Positions 8,548 through 16,294 of a stretch of DNA of 64,000 bases are shown piece by piece. The position numbers and the translations under genes are program-made. This stretch comes from Bacillus mycoides (GTDB taxonomy: Bacteria > Bacillota > Bacilli > Bacillales > Bacillaceae_G): contig NZ_CP036132.1 of assembly GCF_018742245.1 (NCBI RefSeq), positions 3,095,001-3,159,000 on the forward strand, read 5' to 3'. The stretch's first letter is position 1, and each line of letters begins with the position of its first letter. The notes under the pieces were generated by a model. The model was not told where the DNA came from. It saw only the letters and a list, made by a program, of their open reading frames with translations, and did no database searches.

Positions 8548-8576
8548 AATATAACAAACCATTTGTGAATACACAA
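8548..8576 (-). promoter_or_regulatory. SigA-like promoter of the riboswitch transcript
   Basis: TTGTGT (8576-8571) and TATATT (8553-8548) separated by 17 bp, about 28 bp before the aptamer. A TATAAT hexamer lies a few bases further downstream. Confidence 0.45.
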
Positions 8577-8791
8577 CAAAAATATGAACATTTTTGTTTA
8601 AGTAAATAAAAATGTTCGTCTTTAAAAGTATAACAGGTGAAAAATATTGTTTTCCGATGAATTAATCTATTAAAAACCATAAATACCTTTAGAGTTATAT
8701 AACGGTATACCTAGTAAAAGTTTTATCTTTTTCTTTCCATACACGATATTTTAAAAATAATGCATTTGTTTAATTTTACATTTCAAGCAGA

Positions 8792-8828
8792 AAAATCCCA
8801 CAACATATTTAATATGCTGTGGGATTTT
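8792..8828 (-). terminator. Terminator of ybaK
   Basis: AAAATCCCACA / TGTGGGATTTT hairpin with flanking T runs. It can serve the minus-strand ybaK transcript. The interval from this hairpin to the riboswitch promoter (about 8590-8790) shows no gene. Confidence 0.8.
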
Positions 8829-8900
8829 ATTTCAAATTCGCTGGTTTACTAGCACTTCTTTTTTCAAATATGTAAGGATTCTACCTTTAAATTTCACTAT

Positions 8901-9377
8901 TTACTTCGTTACCTCACCAAACTGCGCTCTCGTCACTTTCGCTAAGTCATCAACTTTAAGCTCAATTTGTGTACCAATTTTCCCGCCGCTTACAATGATT
9001 GTTTCAAGTGATTGAGCACTCTCATCAATACATGTAGAAAATAACTTCTTCATCCCTACTGGTGAACAACCACCGCGAATATACCCTGAAACTTTCGTAA
9101 TATCTTTAACAGGAATCAGTTCAATCTTCTTTTCACTTACTGCCTTTGCTGCCGCTTTTAAATTTAGTTCCTCATCTACCGGGATAATGAACACATGATA
9201 ATCTTTACTATTCCCTTGAGCGACAAGTGTTTTATATACTTCTCTCACTTCTCGTCCAATCTTCTCCGCTACTGATACACCATCAATTTTCCCGTCATTT
9301 GGATCGTATGACATCATGGAATATTCAATTTTTTCTTTATCTAATATTCGCATCGCATTTGTTTTATCTTTTTTCAT
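8901..9377 (-). CDS. ybaK: Cys-tRNA(Pro)/Cys-tRNA(Cys) deacylase YbaK
   Basis: Trans-editing enzyme of 158 residues that hydrolyses Cys mis-charged on tRNA(Pro). YbaK features are KTNAMRILD at the start, YKTLVAQG, the conserved Lys region LNLKAAAKAV, and the GGCSPVGMKK loop around residue 110. The start ATG has AGGAGA upstream. It stands alone with its own terminator. Confidence 0.93.
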   Translation of the reverse strand: MKKDKTNAMRILDKEKIEYSMMSYDPNDGKIDGVSVAEKIGREVREVYKTLVAQGNSKDYHVFIIPVDEELNLKAAAKAVSEKKIELIPVKDITKVSGYIRGGCSPVGMKKLFSTCIDESAQSLETIIVSGGKIGTQIELKVDDLAKVTRAQFGEVTK

Positions 9378-9554
9378 GAGGTTCTCCTTTTAAGACATAG
9401 AAATTTATTTCACATCATTAATTTTCCTTTTATTATACACCTTTTTCAAATTCTCCTACAAAACTTCACATATTGTTCAATTTAAAGTAAAACTTTAATT
9501 ATTAGGTTTTGACTCTAAACATCCTCAACTTAAAGGTACTAAGAGAGAAAAAAG

Positions 9555-9600
9555 AAAACCGACTCTCACCTTCAAATAAAAGGCTTGATGTCGGTTTTAC
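9555..9600 (-). terminator. Terminator of the tandem serine hydrolase gene
   Basis: Inverted repeat AAAACCGAC / GTCGGTTTT around a 24-nt loop region, just downstream of the stop codon on the minus strand. A degenerate bcr1-end-like sequence (TTTAAAGTAAAACTTTAAT) lies at 9482-9501. Confidence 0.65.
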
Positions 9601-9602
9601 AT

Positions 9603-11765
9603 TTAACGTCCAAACTCCTTATTAAATATTTTATCCCTCCCCTCAATAACCTCCGGACCTACTGCATTGATAGCAGTTACTAAAATATGCTCTCCTCCAA
9701 TAGGTCCACCGACCCTCGTTTCAAATCCATAAGTCCCACCAGCATGCCCCCAATATGATTGTCCGTCCGGTGTTTTTTCTTCATAAATTCCTAGTCCAAC
9801 CTTGCCTATAGGTGAATCTACTGTTTTGAACATCTGATCCATTAGCTCTTGATTTAGAAGCTTTCCGCCCAACAGTGCACTAAAGAAGGTAGTCAAATCT
9901 TTCGCTGTTGAAACCATATCTCCAGCTGCATTCGCCCATGACTGATTTATTTCTGTCAAATCATACAAACGACCCGATCTATCCATATTATACCCATTAG
10001 CATGCTCACCCGGTATATGCGAACTTACTTCCATTACAAATGTCTCTTTTAACCCTAACGGTTCAATAAATCTTTTTCTAATTTGCTCGGCATACGTATC
10101 TCCTGTTACCTTTTGAATAATCTTCCCCGCTATAACAGTATTTGTGTTCGAATAGTCCCATCCCTCCCCCGGCGCAAATACAGGTGGCTTTGCAAGTGCT
10201 AAACTGATAAGTTCATCGGTACTATAGTAACGAAATGGGTTTTGGGGCAGTGTAAAATCTCGCATATCCTTATCTATATTGGTTGCAATTCCACTTGTAT
10301 GATTCAACAACTGACGAATTGTAATTTTATTCCCATCATATCCGTTACCCTGTACGACTCCTGGCAACCATTTTTCGACTGAATCATCAAGGTTTAATTG
10401 TTTCTCTTCAGCCAGTTGTAGTACAACAGACGCTGTGAATGTCTTCGTTATACTTCCGATACGGAATGAAAAATTCGGCTCTACAGGGTGTGGTACCTCA
10501 TAACTAGCTGTTCCTGTAGCATACGACCAGTTCTTTCCGTCCTTTAATCCGCCGGCTATAACACTTGGAATTTTTTTATTCGTTATTACTTGATCTATTA
10601 CGTTTTTCACTTCTTCTCGATGTTTACTTTTCTTTTCCTTATCTACGGGGTCCTTTTTAGATTTTGCCGCAAATTCTGAAGCTAAAATATTGTTAATCTG
10701 TTTTTCTGCTCCTAATACATTAATATTTATCGAGATAACATGTTGACCATCTTTCGTTCCACCAGCAAAGTTAGTAAAACCAGGAATACCACCACCATGC
10801 CCCCATACTTCAGTACCATCTGGCAATTTTGTTGCGTGAATACCAAGCCCATACTTTCCTAATGGGGTATCAACTGTGTTAGTCACCATCTCCTTCTGCA
10901 TTTCCGGCGTCAGTAATTTACCACCTAATAAGGCACGGAAGAACGTTGTCATATCTTCTCCTGTCGAAATCATTTCACCACTAGCATTAGCAAATGATGG
11001 ATTAAACAAAGTAATATCTACTAATTTATCTCCTGTATTTAAATAGCCACGAGCATTTTTTTTCGGAATATCCATTGAGCTCCCAGGAAGGACTGTTTCT
11101 TTTAAACTAAGAGGTTCCATAATTCGTTTCTTTATCTGCTCGGCATACGATTCCCCTGTTACCTTCTGAATAATTAATCCTACAATAACCATATTCGTAT
11201 TCGAGTATGACCAGCCTTTTACTGGTTCTAATTGTAAAGCACGAGAAATTAATTGTTCCGCTGTATAATTCTCACTTGGATTCTCTATTAATTTCTCTTT
11301 AAGATCTGGAGTCAAATAATCTGCAATTCCGCTTGTATGATTTAATAGTTGGCGAATCGTAATTTTATTACCATCATAGCCGTTTCCATTTATAAGTCCC
11401 GGCAACCATTTCTCTACCGTATCATCAAGACTTAATTTCTTCTCTCCCGCAAGCTGCAGTACTACTGTAGTCACAAAGGTCTTTGTTGTGCTCCCGATTC
11501 TAAAAGCAGAATCAGCATCCACTTTATGATTTCTCTCAATATTCCCTTCACCAGAAGCATATGCCCAACTTGCCTCTCCATTTTTCACTGTAACAATGAC
11601 TCCTGGAATATCCTTTGTATCGGCAGCTTTATCAACAATTTGCTCAGTTGATGTCCTTTTGGTTACCGCATGTATGTTTCCATATGAAGGTATTGCTAGC
11701 GCTCCAACCAATATAGTTGCTGTTAAGGTAAGTGCAGTTCCTTTTTTAATAATGAATAATTTCAT
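9603..11765 (-). CDS. Tandem beta-lactamase/DD-peptidase-family serine hydrolase (two domains in one chain)
   Basis: Secreted protein of 720 residues with a signal peptide (about 1-33) and two complete serine beta-lactamase-like (class C/PBP4*) domains in tandem, about 40-360 and 385-720. Each has the S-x-x-K motif (STTK near residue 92; SITK near 437), the Y-x-N motif (YSNTN in both) and the third motif as HGGG (first) and HAGG (second). Both copies share LPG-x-x-x-GNGYDGNKITIRQL and NHTSGIA, so the gene arose by internal duplication. Members act as D-Ala-D-Ala carboxypeptidases or esterases on the cell wall; the substrate is unknown. Confidence 0.9.
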   Translation of the reverse strand: MKLFIIKKGTALTLTATILVGALAIPSYGNIHAVTKRTSTEQIVDKAADTKDIPGVIVTVKNGEASWAYASGEGNIERNHKVDADSAFRIGSTTKTFVTTVVLQLAGEKKLSLDDTVEKWLPGLINGNGYDGNKITIRQLLNHTSGIADYLTPDLKEKLIENPSENYTAEQLISRALQLEPVKGWSYSNTNMVIVGLIIQKVTGESYAEQIKKRIMEPLSLKETVLPGSSMDIPKKNARGYLNTGDKLVDITLFNPSFANASGEMISTGEDMTTFFRALLGGKLLTPEMQKEMVTNTVDTPLGKYGLGIHATKLPDGTEVWGHGGGIPGFTNFAGGTKDGQHVISININVLGAEKQINNILASEFAAKSKKDPVDKEKKSKHREEVKNVIDQVITNKKIPSVIAGGLKDGKNWSYATGTASYEVPHPVEPNFSFRIGSITKTFTASVVLQLAEEKQLNLDDSVEKWLPGVVQGNGYDGNKITIRQLLNHTSGIATNIDKDMRDFTLPQNPFRYYSTDELISLALAKPPVFAPGEGWDYSNTNTVIAGKIIQKVTGDTYAEQIRKRFIEPLGLKETFVMEVSSHIPGEHANGYNMDRSGRLYDLTEINQSWANAAGDMVSTAKDLTTFFSALLGGKLLNQELMDQMFKTVDSPIGKVGLGIYEEKTPDGQSYWGHAGGTYGFETRVGGPIGGEHILVTAINAVGPEVIEGRDKIFNKEFGR

Positions 11766-11901
11766 AATGCATCGCTCCTATTATTTTGAATTTTTCTGTT
11801 GCCTCACTCCCTCACCTTAACTTCAATATTGTTAAATAACATAGTGACAAAACGCTTTAATTTACTCGTTACACTATGTGGAACTCTGTCACATAAAACA
11901 T

Positions 11902-12006
11902 ATGACAAACTGTAAACTGCTTCATATGACATACTTTGTTGACGGTCTTTCTATTGACGATTTAAAAGATATGTTACATGATGAATCTGAATCATTGGAT
12001 AATTAA
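11902..12006 (+). CDS. Possible 34-residue ORF before the fused two-component gene
   Basis: Reads MTNCKLLHMTYFVDGLSIDD and ends HDESESLDN, stopping 28 nt before the kinase start. The C-terminal half has protein-like acidic composition (DGLSIDDLKDMLHDES). I see no good ribosome binding site, so it may be a leader ORF or the tail of a lost gene. Three copies of CATATGACA/ACATATGACA-like sequence occur at 11890-11935 and could instead be a regulator site. Confidence 0.25.
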   Translation: MTNCKLLHMTYFVDGLSIDDLKDMLHDESESLDN

Positions 12007-12034
12007 TCTTAAAATATAAGTAGGTGCTTAATTT

Positions 12035-13828
12035 ATGTTCTCATTCACAAAAAAATGGATTTGGTATGACTGGATATTTGTGCTCATACGAACATTTTGG
12101 CTAATCGTTATTATCAGTACCAATTTTATGTTTCCATCATTCATTCATACGTCTAGTATAATTGTACTTTCTCTCGCTTTTGTCGTTTACCTTGGACCAT
12201 TAATTATTCGATATAAGAAAGCAGAATGGTACCCAGCATTCGATATTATCACTGCTGGTTGTTTTTATCTTTACTTCGCATCGGTAGCTCCAAATTTACT
12301 TTGGTCTTTCATTTTACTCGTAATTATTATTGGCCTATGTAGTAATCAAAATAATTATATATGGAGCGGTATTTTTTGTGGATTTGCATTTCCACTATTG
12401 AACGCTTGGATTGCCAACCGACCACCCTATGAATTAATCGTTAGTTGTAGTCTCGGTTTTGCCATTGGCATTTCTTTTAATATATTAATTCAGTATCATA
12501 AGCAATCTCGAATTATTGAAGAGCAAAAACTACTATTAGAACAACATATTAAAAGAATTGAAGAGCTTACTCTAATAGAAGAGCGTAATCGACTGTCACA
12601 TGAACTACATGACACAATTGGTCATACACTTACTTCTCTCATCGCTGGCGTAACATCAATAAAATCATCAGTACCCAATTCACAGTTTGAAAGAATTGAT
12701 TCACTTATCAGTATTGCTCAGCATAGTCTAGATGATATTCGAAAGCATCTACACGAGCTATCTCATAATCCACTTAGTAATTCATTAAGTGAATCACTGC
12801 AACAATTAACAGAAGAATTTATGAAATCTACAGGTACAACCGTTACATTCCGTGTGATCGGCAGCGAGACTCTTGTGATGCAAAAAGTGAATTTTTGCCT
12901 ATATCGTTGTCTTCAAGAGTCATTAACAAACGCTGTTCGGCACGGTAAAGCGCGCACCATATCCGTTCAATTGCATTTCGACAGACAACAACTTCGATTG
13001 CAAATTGAAGATAACGGTATTGGGATGGAAGAAATTCAATTTGGCTTTGGACTTAGTGGAATGAAGGAACGACTTGAACAAGTTCACGGTACATTATCAG
13101 TTCATTCTAGCTCTGAGCAAGGAACATTTATCGTTTGTAATATTCCATTACAAACAGAGCTTGTACATAACATAATTCGCTTATTGGTCGTTGATGATCA
13201 GGCACTTATTACAAATAGTTTAGAGCAAATTTTAGAGCATCATACTGATTTTATTGTTGTTGGTAAAGCACACGATGGATCTGAGGCTTTAAAACTATGT
13301 GAACAATTACAACCTGACATTGTACTAATGGACATTCAGATGCCAGAAATGAATGGTATTGAGGCTTTACTAGAAATGAAGCGACATTGGCCTAATATGA
13401 AGATTGTTCTTATGACAACATTTGAAGATTCCTTACAAGCAGCAACTGCATTAGAGCATGGTGCTGAAGGCTACATGTTAAAATCTATTCATCCACAAGA
13501 GATGAAGGAAGCCTTGAAACTTATATATAATGGTGGAACTTGGATAGACCAATCGGTTGCTACACGAGTTTTCGAAGAAATGAAACATCAACGTGAGCAA
13601 TTAGCGAAAATCAAATCAACTAAACAAACTTATCCGTATGGACTTACAAAACGCGAAATGGAAATTTTAGAACATCTATCAAACGGATTACGCTATAAAT
13701 CCATTGCCGCCAAACTATTTTTATCTGAAGGAACGATTCGTAATTACTGTTCAAATCTCTACTCAAAGCTTGGTGTCAACAACCGTGAAGAAGCAATTAA
13801 AATGGCACGAACGGAAAACATTCTGTAG
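12035..13828 (+). CDS. Sensor histidine kinase fused to NarL/LuxR-type response regulator
   Basis: One chain of 597 residues that normally would be two proteins. Residues 1-165 hold about six membrane helices. A HisKA_3 dimerisation domain follows with HELHDTIGHTLTSLIAG (His192), then an HATPase_c domain (DNGIGM, FGFGLSGMKERL). From about residue 380 a receiver domain starts (LLVVDDQ; phospho-acceptor Asp433 in VLMDIQMP), then a LuxR-type HTH (LTKREMEILEHLSNG). The junction NIIRLLVVDD looks like a former separate regulator start (M-I-R-L-L) now read through. The family is LiaS/DesK-like; the signal is unknown, and the regulator part could still bind DNA while tethered to the membrane. Confidence 0.9.
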   Translation: MFSFTKKWIWYDWIFVLIRTFWLIVIISTNFMFPSFIHTSSIIVLSLAFVVYLGPLIIRYKKAEWYPAFDIITAGCFYLYFASVAPNLLWSFILLVIIIGLCSNQNNYIWSGIFCGFAFPLLNAWIANRPPYELIVSCSLGFAIGISFNILIQYHKQSRIIEEQKLLLEQHIKRIEELTLIEERNRLSHELHDTIGHTLTSLIAGVTSIKSSVPNSQFERIDSLISIAQHSLDDIRKHLHELSHNPLSNSLSESLQQLTEEFMKSTGTTVTFRVIGSETLVMQKVNFCLYRCLQESLTNAVRHGKARTISVQLHFDRQQLRLQIEDNGIGMEEIQFGFGLSGMKERLEQVHGTLSVHSSSEQGTFIVCNIPLQTELVHNIIRLLVVDDQALITNSLEQILEHHTDFIVVGKAHDGSEALKLCEQLQPDIVLMDIQMPEMNGIEALLEMKRHWPNMKIVLMTTFEDSLQAATALEHGAEGYMLKSIHPQEMKEALKLIYNGGTWIDQSVATRVFEEMKHQREQLAKIKSTKQTYPYGLTKREMEILEHLSNGLRYKSIAAKLFLSEGTIRNYCSNLYSKLGVNNREEAIKMARTENIL

Positions 13829-13868
13829 GTACTGTAAAATTAATATGTTTCCCTCAAAACTGAAAATA

Positions 13869-13897
13869 TTGATATTTCAAAAATCATTTGTTATACT
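13869..13897 (+). promoter_or_regulatory. SigA-type promoter for the His-leader/hisS transcript
   Basis: TTGATA (13869-13874) and TATACT (13892-13897) separated by exactly 17 bp, about 31 bp before the leader-peptide ATG. Confidence 0.75.
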
Positions 13898-13928
13898 TTG
13901 TAAAAAACTTATTAAGGAGAGAGTTCAT

Positions 13929-13973
13929 ATGTGTACTTTCAATACTTCTTTCCAACTTCATCATCATACGTAA
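13929..13973 (+). CDS. His-rich leader peptide (14 aa)
   Basis: ATG with AAGGAGAG seven bases upstream, encoding MCTFNTSFQLHHHT and a TAA. Three consecutive CAT codons near the end are the hallmark of an amino-acid leader peptide: a ribosome stalled on them for lack of His-tRNA would sit over the first part of the following RNA structure. Confidence 0.85.
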   Translation: MCTFNTSFQLHHHT

Positions 13974-13984
13974 CGCCGTGTATC

Positions 13985-14086
13985 CGAAGAAAAATTTTTC
14001 TTCGTGGGTACAGGGTTTTTCCTGTTAACCCACGAAGCGTTCATAAAGCTATGTGGGTATTTTTATACCCGCATAGCTTTTTTTAA
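13985..14086 (+). promoter_or_regulatory. Transcription attenuator between the His leader and hisS
   Basis: Three sequential stems are visible. A: CGAAGAAAAA/TTTTTCTTCG (13985-14004). B: CTTCGTGGGT/ACCCACGAAG (14000-14037) with an inner ACAGG/CCTGT stem. C: AAAGCTATGTGGGTA/TACCCGCATAGCTTT (14045-14080) followed by a run of T, a classic terminator. A and B share CTTCG. The 3' arm of B (ACCCAC, 14028-14033) can also pair with GTGGGT in the 5' arm of C (14053-14058), giving an antiterminator. This alternation is the classical amino-acid attenuator layout. Confidence 0.85.
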
Positions 14087-14107
14087 TTTAAAAGAGGAGT
14101 GATTCTA

Positions 14108-15400
14108 GTGGAAATGAAAAATGTAAAAGGAACAAAAGACTATTTACCAGAGGAACAAGTACTGCGAAATAAAATTAAAAGAGCATGTGAAGATACATTT
14201 GAAAGGTATGGGTGTAAACCTTTAGAAACTCCAACGTTAAATATGTATGAACTTATGTCATACAAGTACGGTGGTGGTGATGAGATTTTAAAAGAAATAT
14301 ATACACTTCAGGATCAAGGAAAACGCGAGCTTGCCTTACGTTACGATTTAACAATTCCCTTCGCCAAAGTTGTCGCGATGAATCCAAATATTCGCCTTCC
14401 TTTTAAACGTTATGAAATTGGTAAAGTATTTCGAGATGGTCCGATTAAGCAAGGGAGATTTCGTGAATTCATTCAATGTGATGTTGATATAGTTGGTGTA
14501 GAGTCTGTCATGGCAGAAGCTGAACTTATGAGCATGGCATTTGAACTATTCCGAACGTTAAACTTAGAAGTAACGATTCAATATAATAATCGAAAATTAT
14601 TAAACGGTATTCTCCAGTCTATTAACATCCCTACCGAATTAACGAGTGACGTAATTTTATCATTGGATAAAATCGAAAAAATTGGGATTGATGGTATACG
14701 AAAAGATGTATTGGAGCGTGGAATTTCTGTAGAAATGGCCGACACGATATGTAATACCGTTTTATCTTGCCTAAAACTTACTATTGCCGACTTTAAAGAA
14801 ACTTTCAATAATCCACTTGTTGACGATGGAGTAAACGAATTGCAACAATTACAGCAATACTTACTCGCTCTCGGAATAAATGAAAATACGATATTCAATC
14901 CGTTTTTAGCAAGAGGACTCACAATGTATACAGGCACTGTGTATGAAATCTTTCTAAAAGATGGCACGATTACATCTAGCATTGGTAGCGGTGGTCGTTA
15001 CGATAATATTATCGGAGCCTTCCGTGGTGATAATATGAGCTATCCAACTGTAGGGATTTCATTCGGTTTAGATGTTATTTATACCGCTCTATCACAGAAA
15101 GAGACCACATCATCTACAGCGGATCTTTTTATCATTCCACTCGGGACAGAATTACAATGTTTACAGATCGCCCAGCAATTGCGCTCTACTACTTCCTTAA
15201 AAATCGAACTTGAACTAGCAGGACGCAAATTAAAACGTGCCCTTAATTATGCCAATAAAGAAAATATCCCGTATGTGCTTATAATTGGCGAAGAGGAAAT
15301 TGTTACAGAAACAGTAGTGCTGCGAAATATGAAAGAAGGTACTGAAGTGAAGATTCCCCTCTCTTCCTTAGAAAATAACACATTTAATAACTATATATAA
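14108..15400 (+). CDS. hisS: Histidyl-tRNA synthetase (second, attenuator-controlled copy or paralogue)
   Basis: Class II synthetase-type protein of 430 residues. Visible features are the N-terminal VKGTKDYLPEE; motif 2-like FRDGPIKQGRFREFIQCDVD; the His-A-like block ARGLTMYTGTVYEIF; motif 3 GSGGRYDNIIGAF; and a C-terminal anticodon-binding domain (LFIIPLGTE ... GRKLKRALNYANK). It is somewhat diverged (RGLTMYT where most HisRS have RGLDYYT), so a HisZ-like or non-canonical role is not excluded, although the anticodon domain argues for a synthetase. The GTG at 14108 was chosen because AGAGGAG lies eight bases upstream. Confidence 0.85.
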   Translation: MEMKNVKGTKDYLPEEQVLRNKIKRACEDTFERYGCKPLETPTLNMYELMSYKYGGGDEILKEIYTLQDQGKRELALRYDLTIPFAKVVAMNPNIRLPFKRYEIGKVFRDGPIKQGRFREFIQCDVDIVGVESVMAEAELMSMAFELFRTLNLEVTIQYNNRKLLNGILQSINIPTELTSDVILSLDKIEKIGIDGIRKDVLERGISVEMADTICNTVLSCLKLTIADFKETFNNPLVDDGVNELQQLQQYLLALGINENTIFNPFLARGLTMYTGTVYEIFLKDGTITSSIGSGGRYDNIIGAFRGDNMSYPTVGISFGLDVIYTALSQKETTSSTADLFIIPLGTELQCLQIAQQLRSTTSLKIELELAGRKLKRALNYANKENIPYVLIIGEEEIVTETVVLRNMKEGTEVKIPLSSLENNTFNNYI

Positions 15401-15405
15401 TAAGC

Positions 15406-15429
15406 GCCACCCTCATTTGGGTGGTTTTT
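15406..15429 (+). terminator. Terminator of hisS
   Basis: CCACCC / GGGTGG hairpin followed by TTTTT, six bases after the stop codon. Confidence 0.85.
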
Positions 15430-15559
15430 CTAGTGAAGAAATAAAAAACCATTTAGTTTACATAATATAATTATCGATCGCTATAAATGTGATTTTCAAC
15501 TATATACAAAAAAAGAGGGCAGATATGCATCTCCCTCTTTTGTCTAACTCTTTTTATTA

Positions 15560-15835
15560 TTATTCTTGTTCTTGCTCGTCCATAATCTTCTCGAACGCCG
15601 CAGATACTTTTTCAAATACTTCATCATTCTCTATGTATGAGAATTCATTATCTTCTTCTACTTTTAAAAAGAAGATATCAATGTCTTCCTCTGTTTCTGT
15701 TTGAATGTCTTCTACAAAGGCAACTGCAATGTATTCTGCTCCTTCGACATCCATCGCTCCAAGCACTTCAACTTCCTGCTCTTCATTATTCTCATCACTA
15801 AGACTAAAAACTTCGCCTACTTCAATTGCTTCCAT
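15560..15835 (-). CDS. DUF1292 family acidic protein
   Basis: Small very acidic protein of 91 residues (MEAIEVGEVFSLSDENNEEQ ...), typical of the DUF1292/YrzB family of Bacillus. The function is unknown; relatives are often encoded next to ribosome or cell-division genes. I prefer ATG 15835 because AGGAGGAGA lies at proper distance; ATG 15841 is too close to it. The gene stands alone, convergent with hisS. Confidence 0.8.
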   Translation of the reverse strand: MEAIEVGEVFSLSDENNEEQEVEVLGAMDVEGAEYIAVAFVEDIQTETEEDIDIFFLKVEEDNEFSYIENDEVFEKVSAAFEKIMDEQEQE

Positions 15836-15841
15836 ATTCAT

Positions 15842-16177
15842 TCTCCTCCTATCATACTCTAAAAAATAAAACGTTCAAATTGCACACTTACTAACATATC
15901 TTTCCATAAAAAAGTTGAATTCATACAGAAAGAACAACAAATTCTTGCTGATTCAGCAAAAGTATTCAACTATAAGGATATCATTTATGAATAGGAATGA
16001 ACATATTTTTAATTGGATAATTGGATTAACTAATTTTAAATCCTCCATGTTCCATAATGATTCTTTCATAATAGGTAGCAGATATGTCACCTTTCAATCT
16101 GTAAGTAACTACTAAAATGGTACCTCATACCCTGATTCGTTTCCGTACGTTTTTAGGATGAGAGATAAATCCTTCTA
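15842..16177. other. Intergenic region with a possible gene remnant
   Basis: No convincing gene. An open stretch on the plus strand at 15911-15994 reads KVEFIQKEQQILADSAKVFN and ends YKDIIYE; it has real-protein composition but no start codon, suggesting the 3' end of a decayed gene. A short ORF overlapping it (15915-16115) has no ribosome binding site. Confidence 0.3.
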
Positions 16178-16293
16178 TATAAAGTGAAACTTTAATTAGT
16201 GGGGTGTTTACGGGCAGCCCGACTCCCACCTAACTTCTTTGCTCCAGCCGAATTTTGAGGTGGGAGTTTTACTGCCCACAAATAGCTGGATAA
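16178..16293 (-). repeat. bcr1-type repeat with an internal deletion
   Basis: Minus-oriented copy starting ATAAAGTGAAACTTTAAT and ending GCTGGATAAA, with the CTCCCACCT / AGGTGGGAG inverted repeat intact. The distal hairpin arm around CAGTGGGG is mostly missing, leaving about 115 bp. It ends two bases before the stop codon of the pyruvate kinase gene. Confidence 0.8.
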
Positions 16294-16294
16294 A

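Noticed and set aside
15915..16115. 66-codon plus-strand ORF
   Set aside because: No ribosome binding site; overlaps a decayed fragment in another frame.
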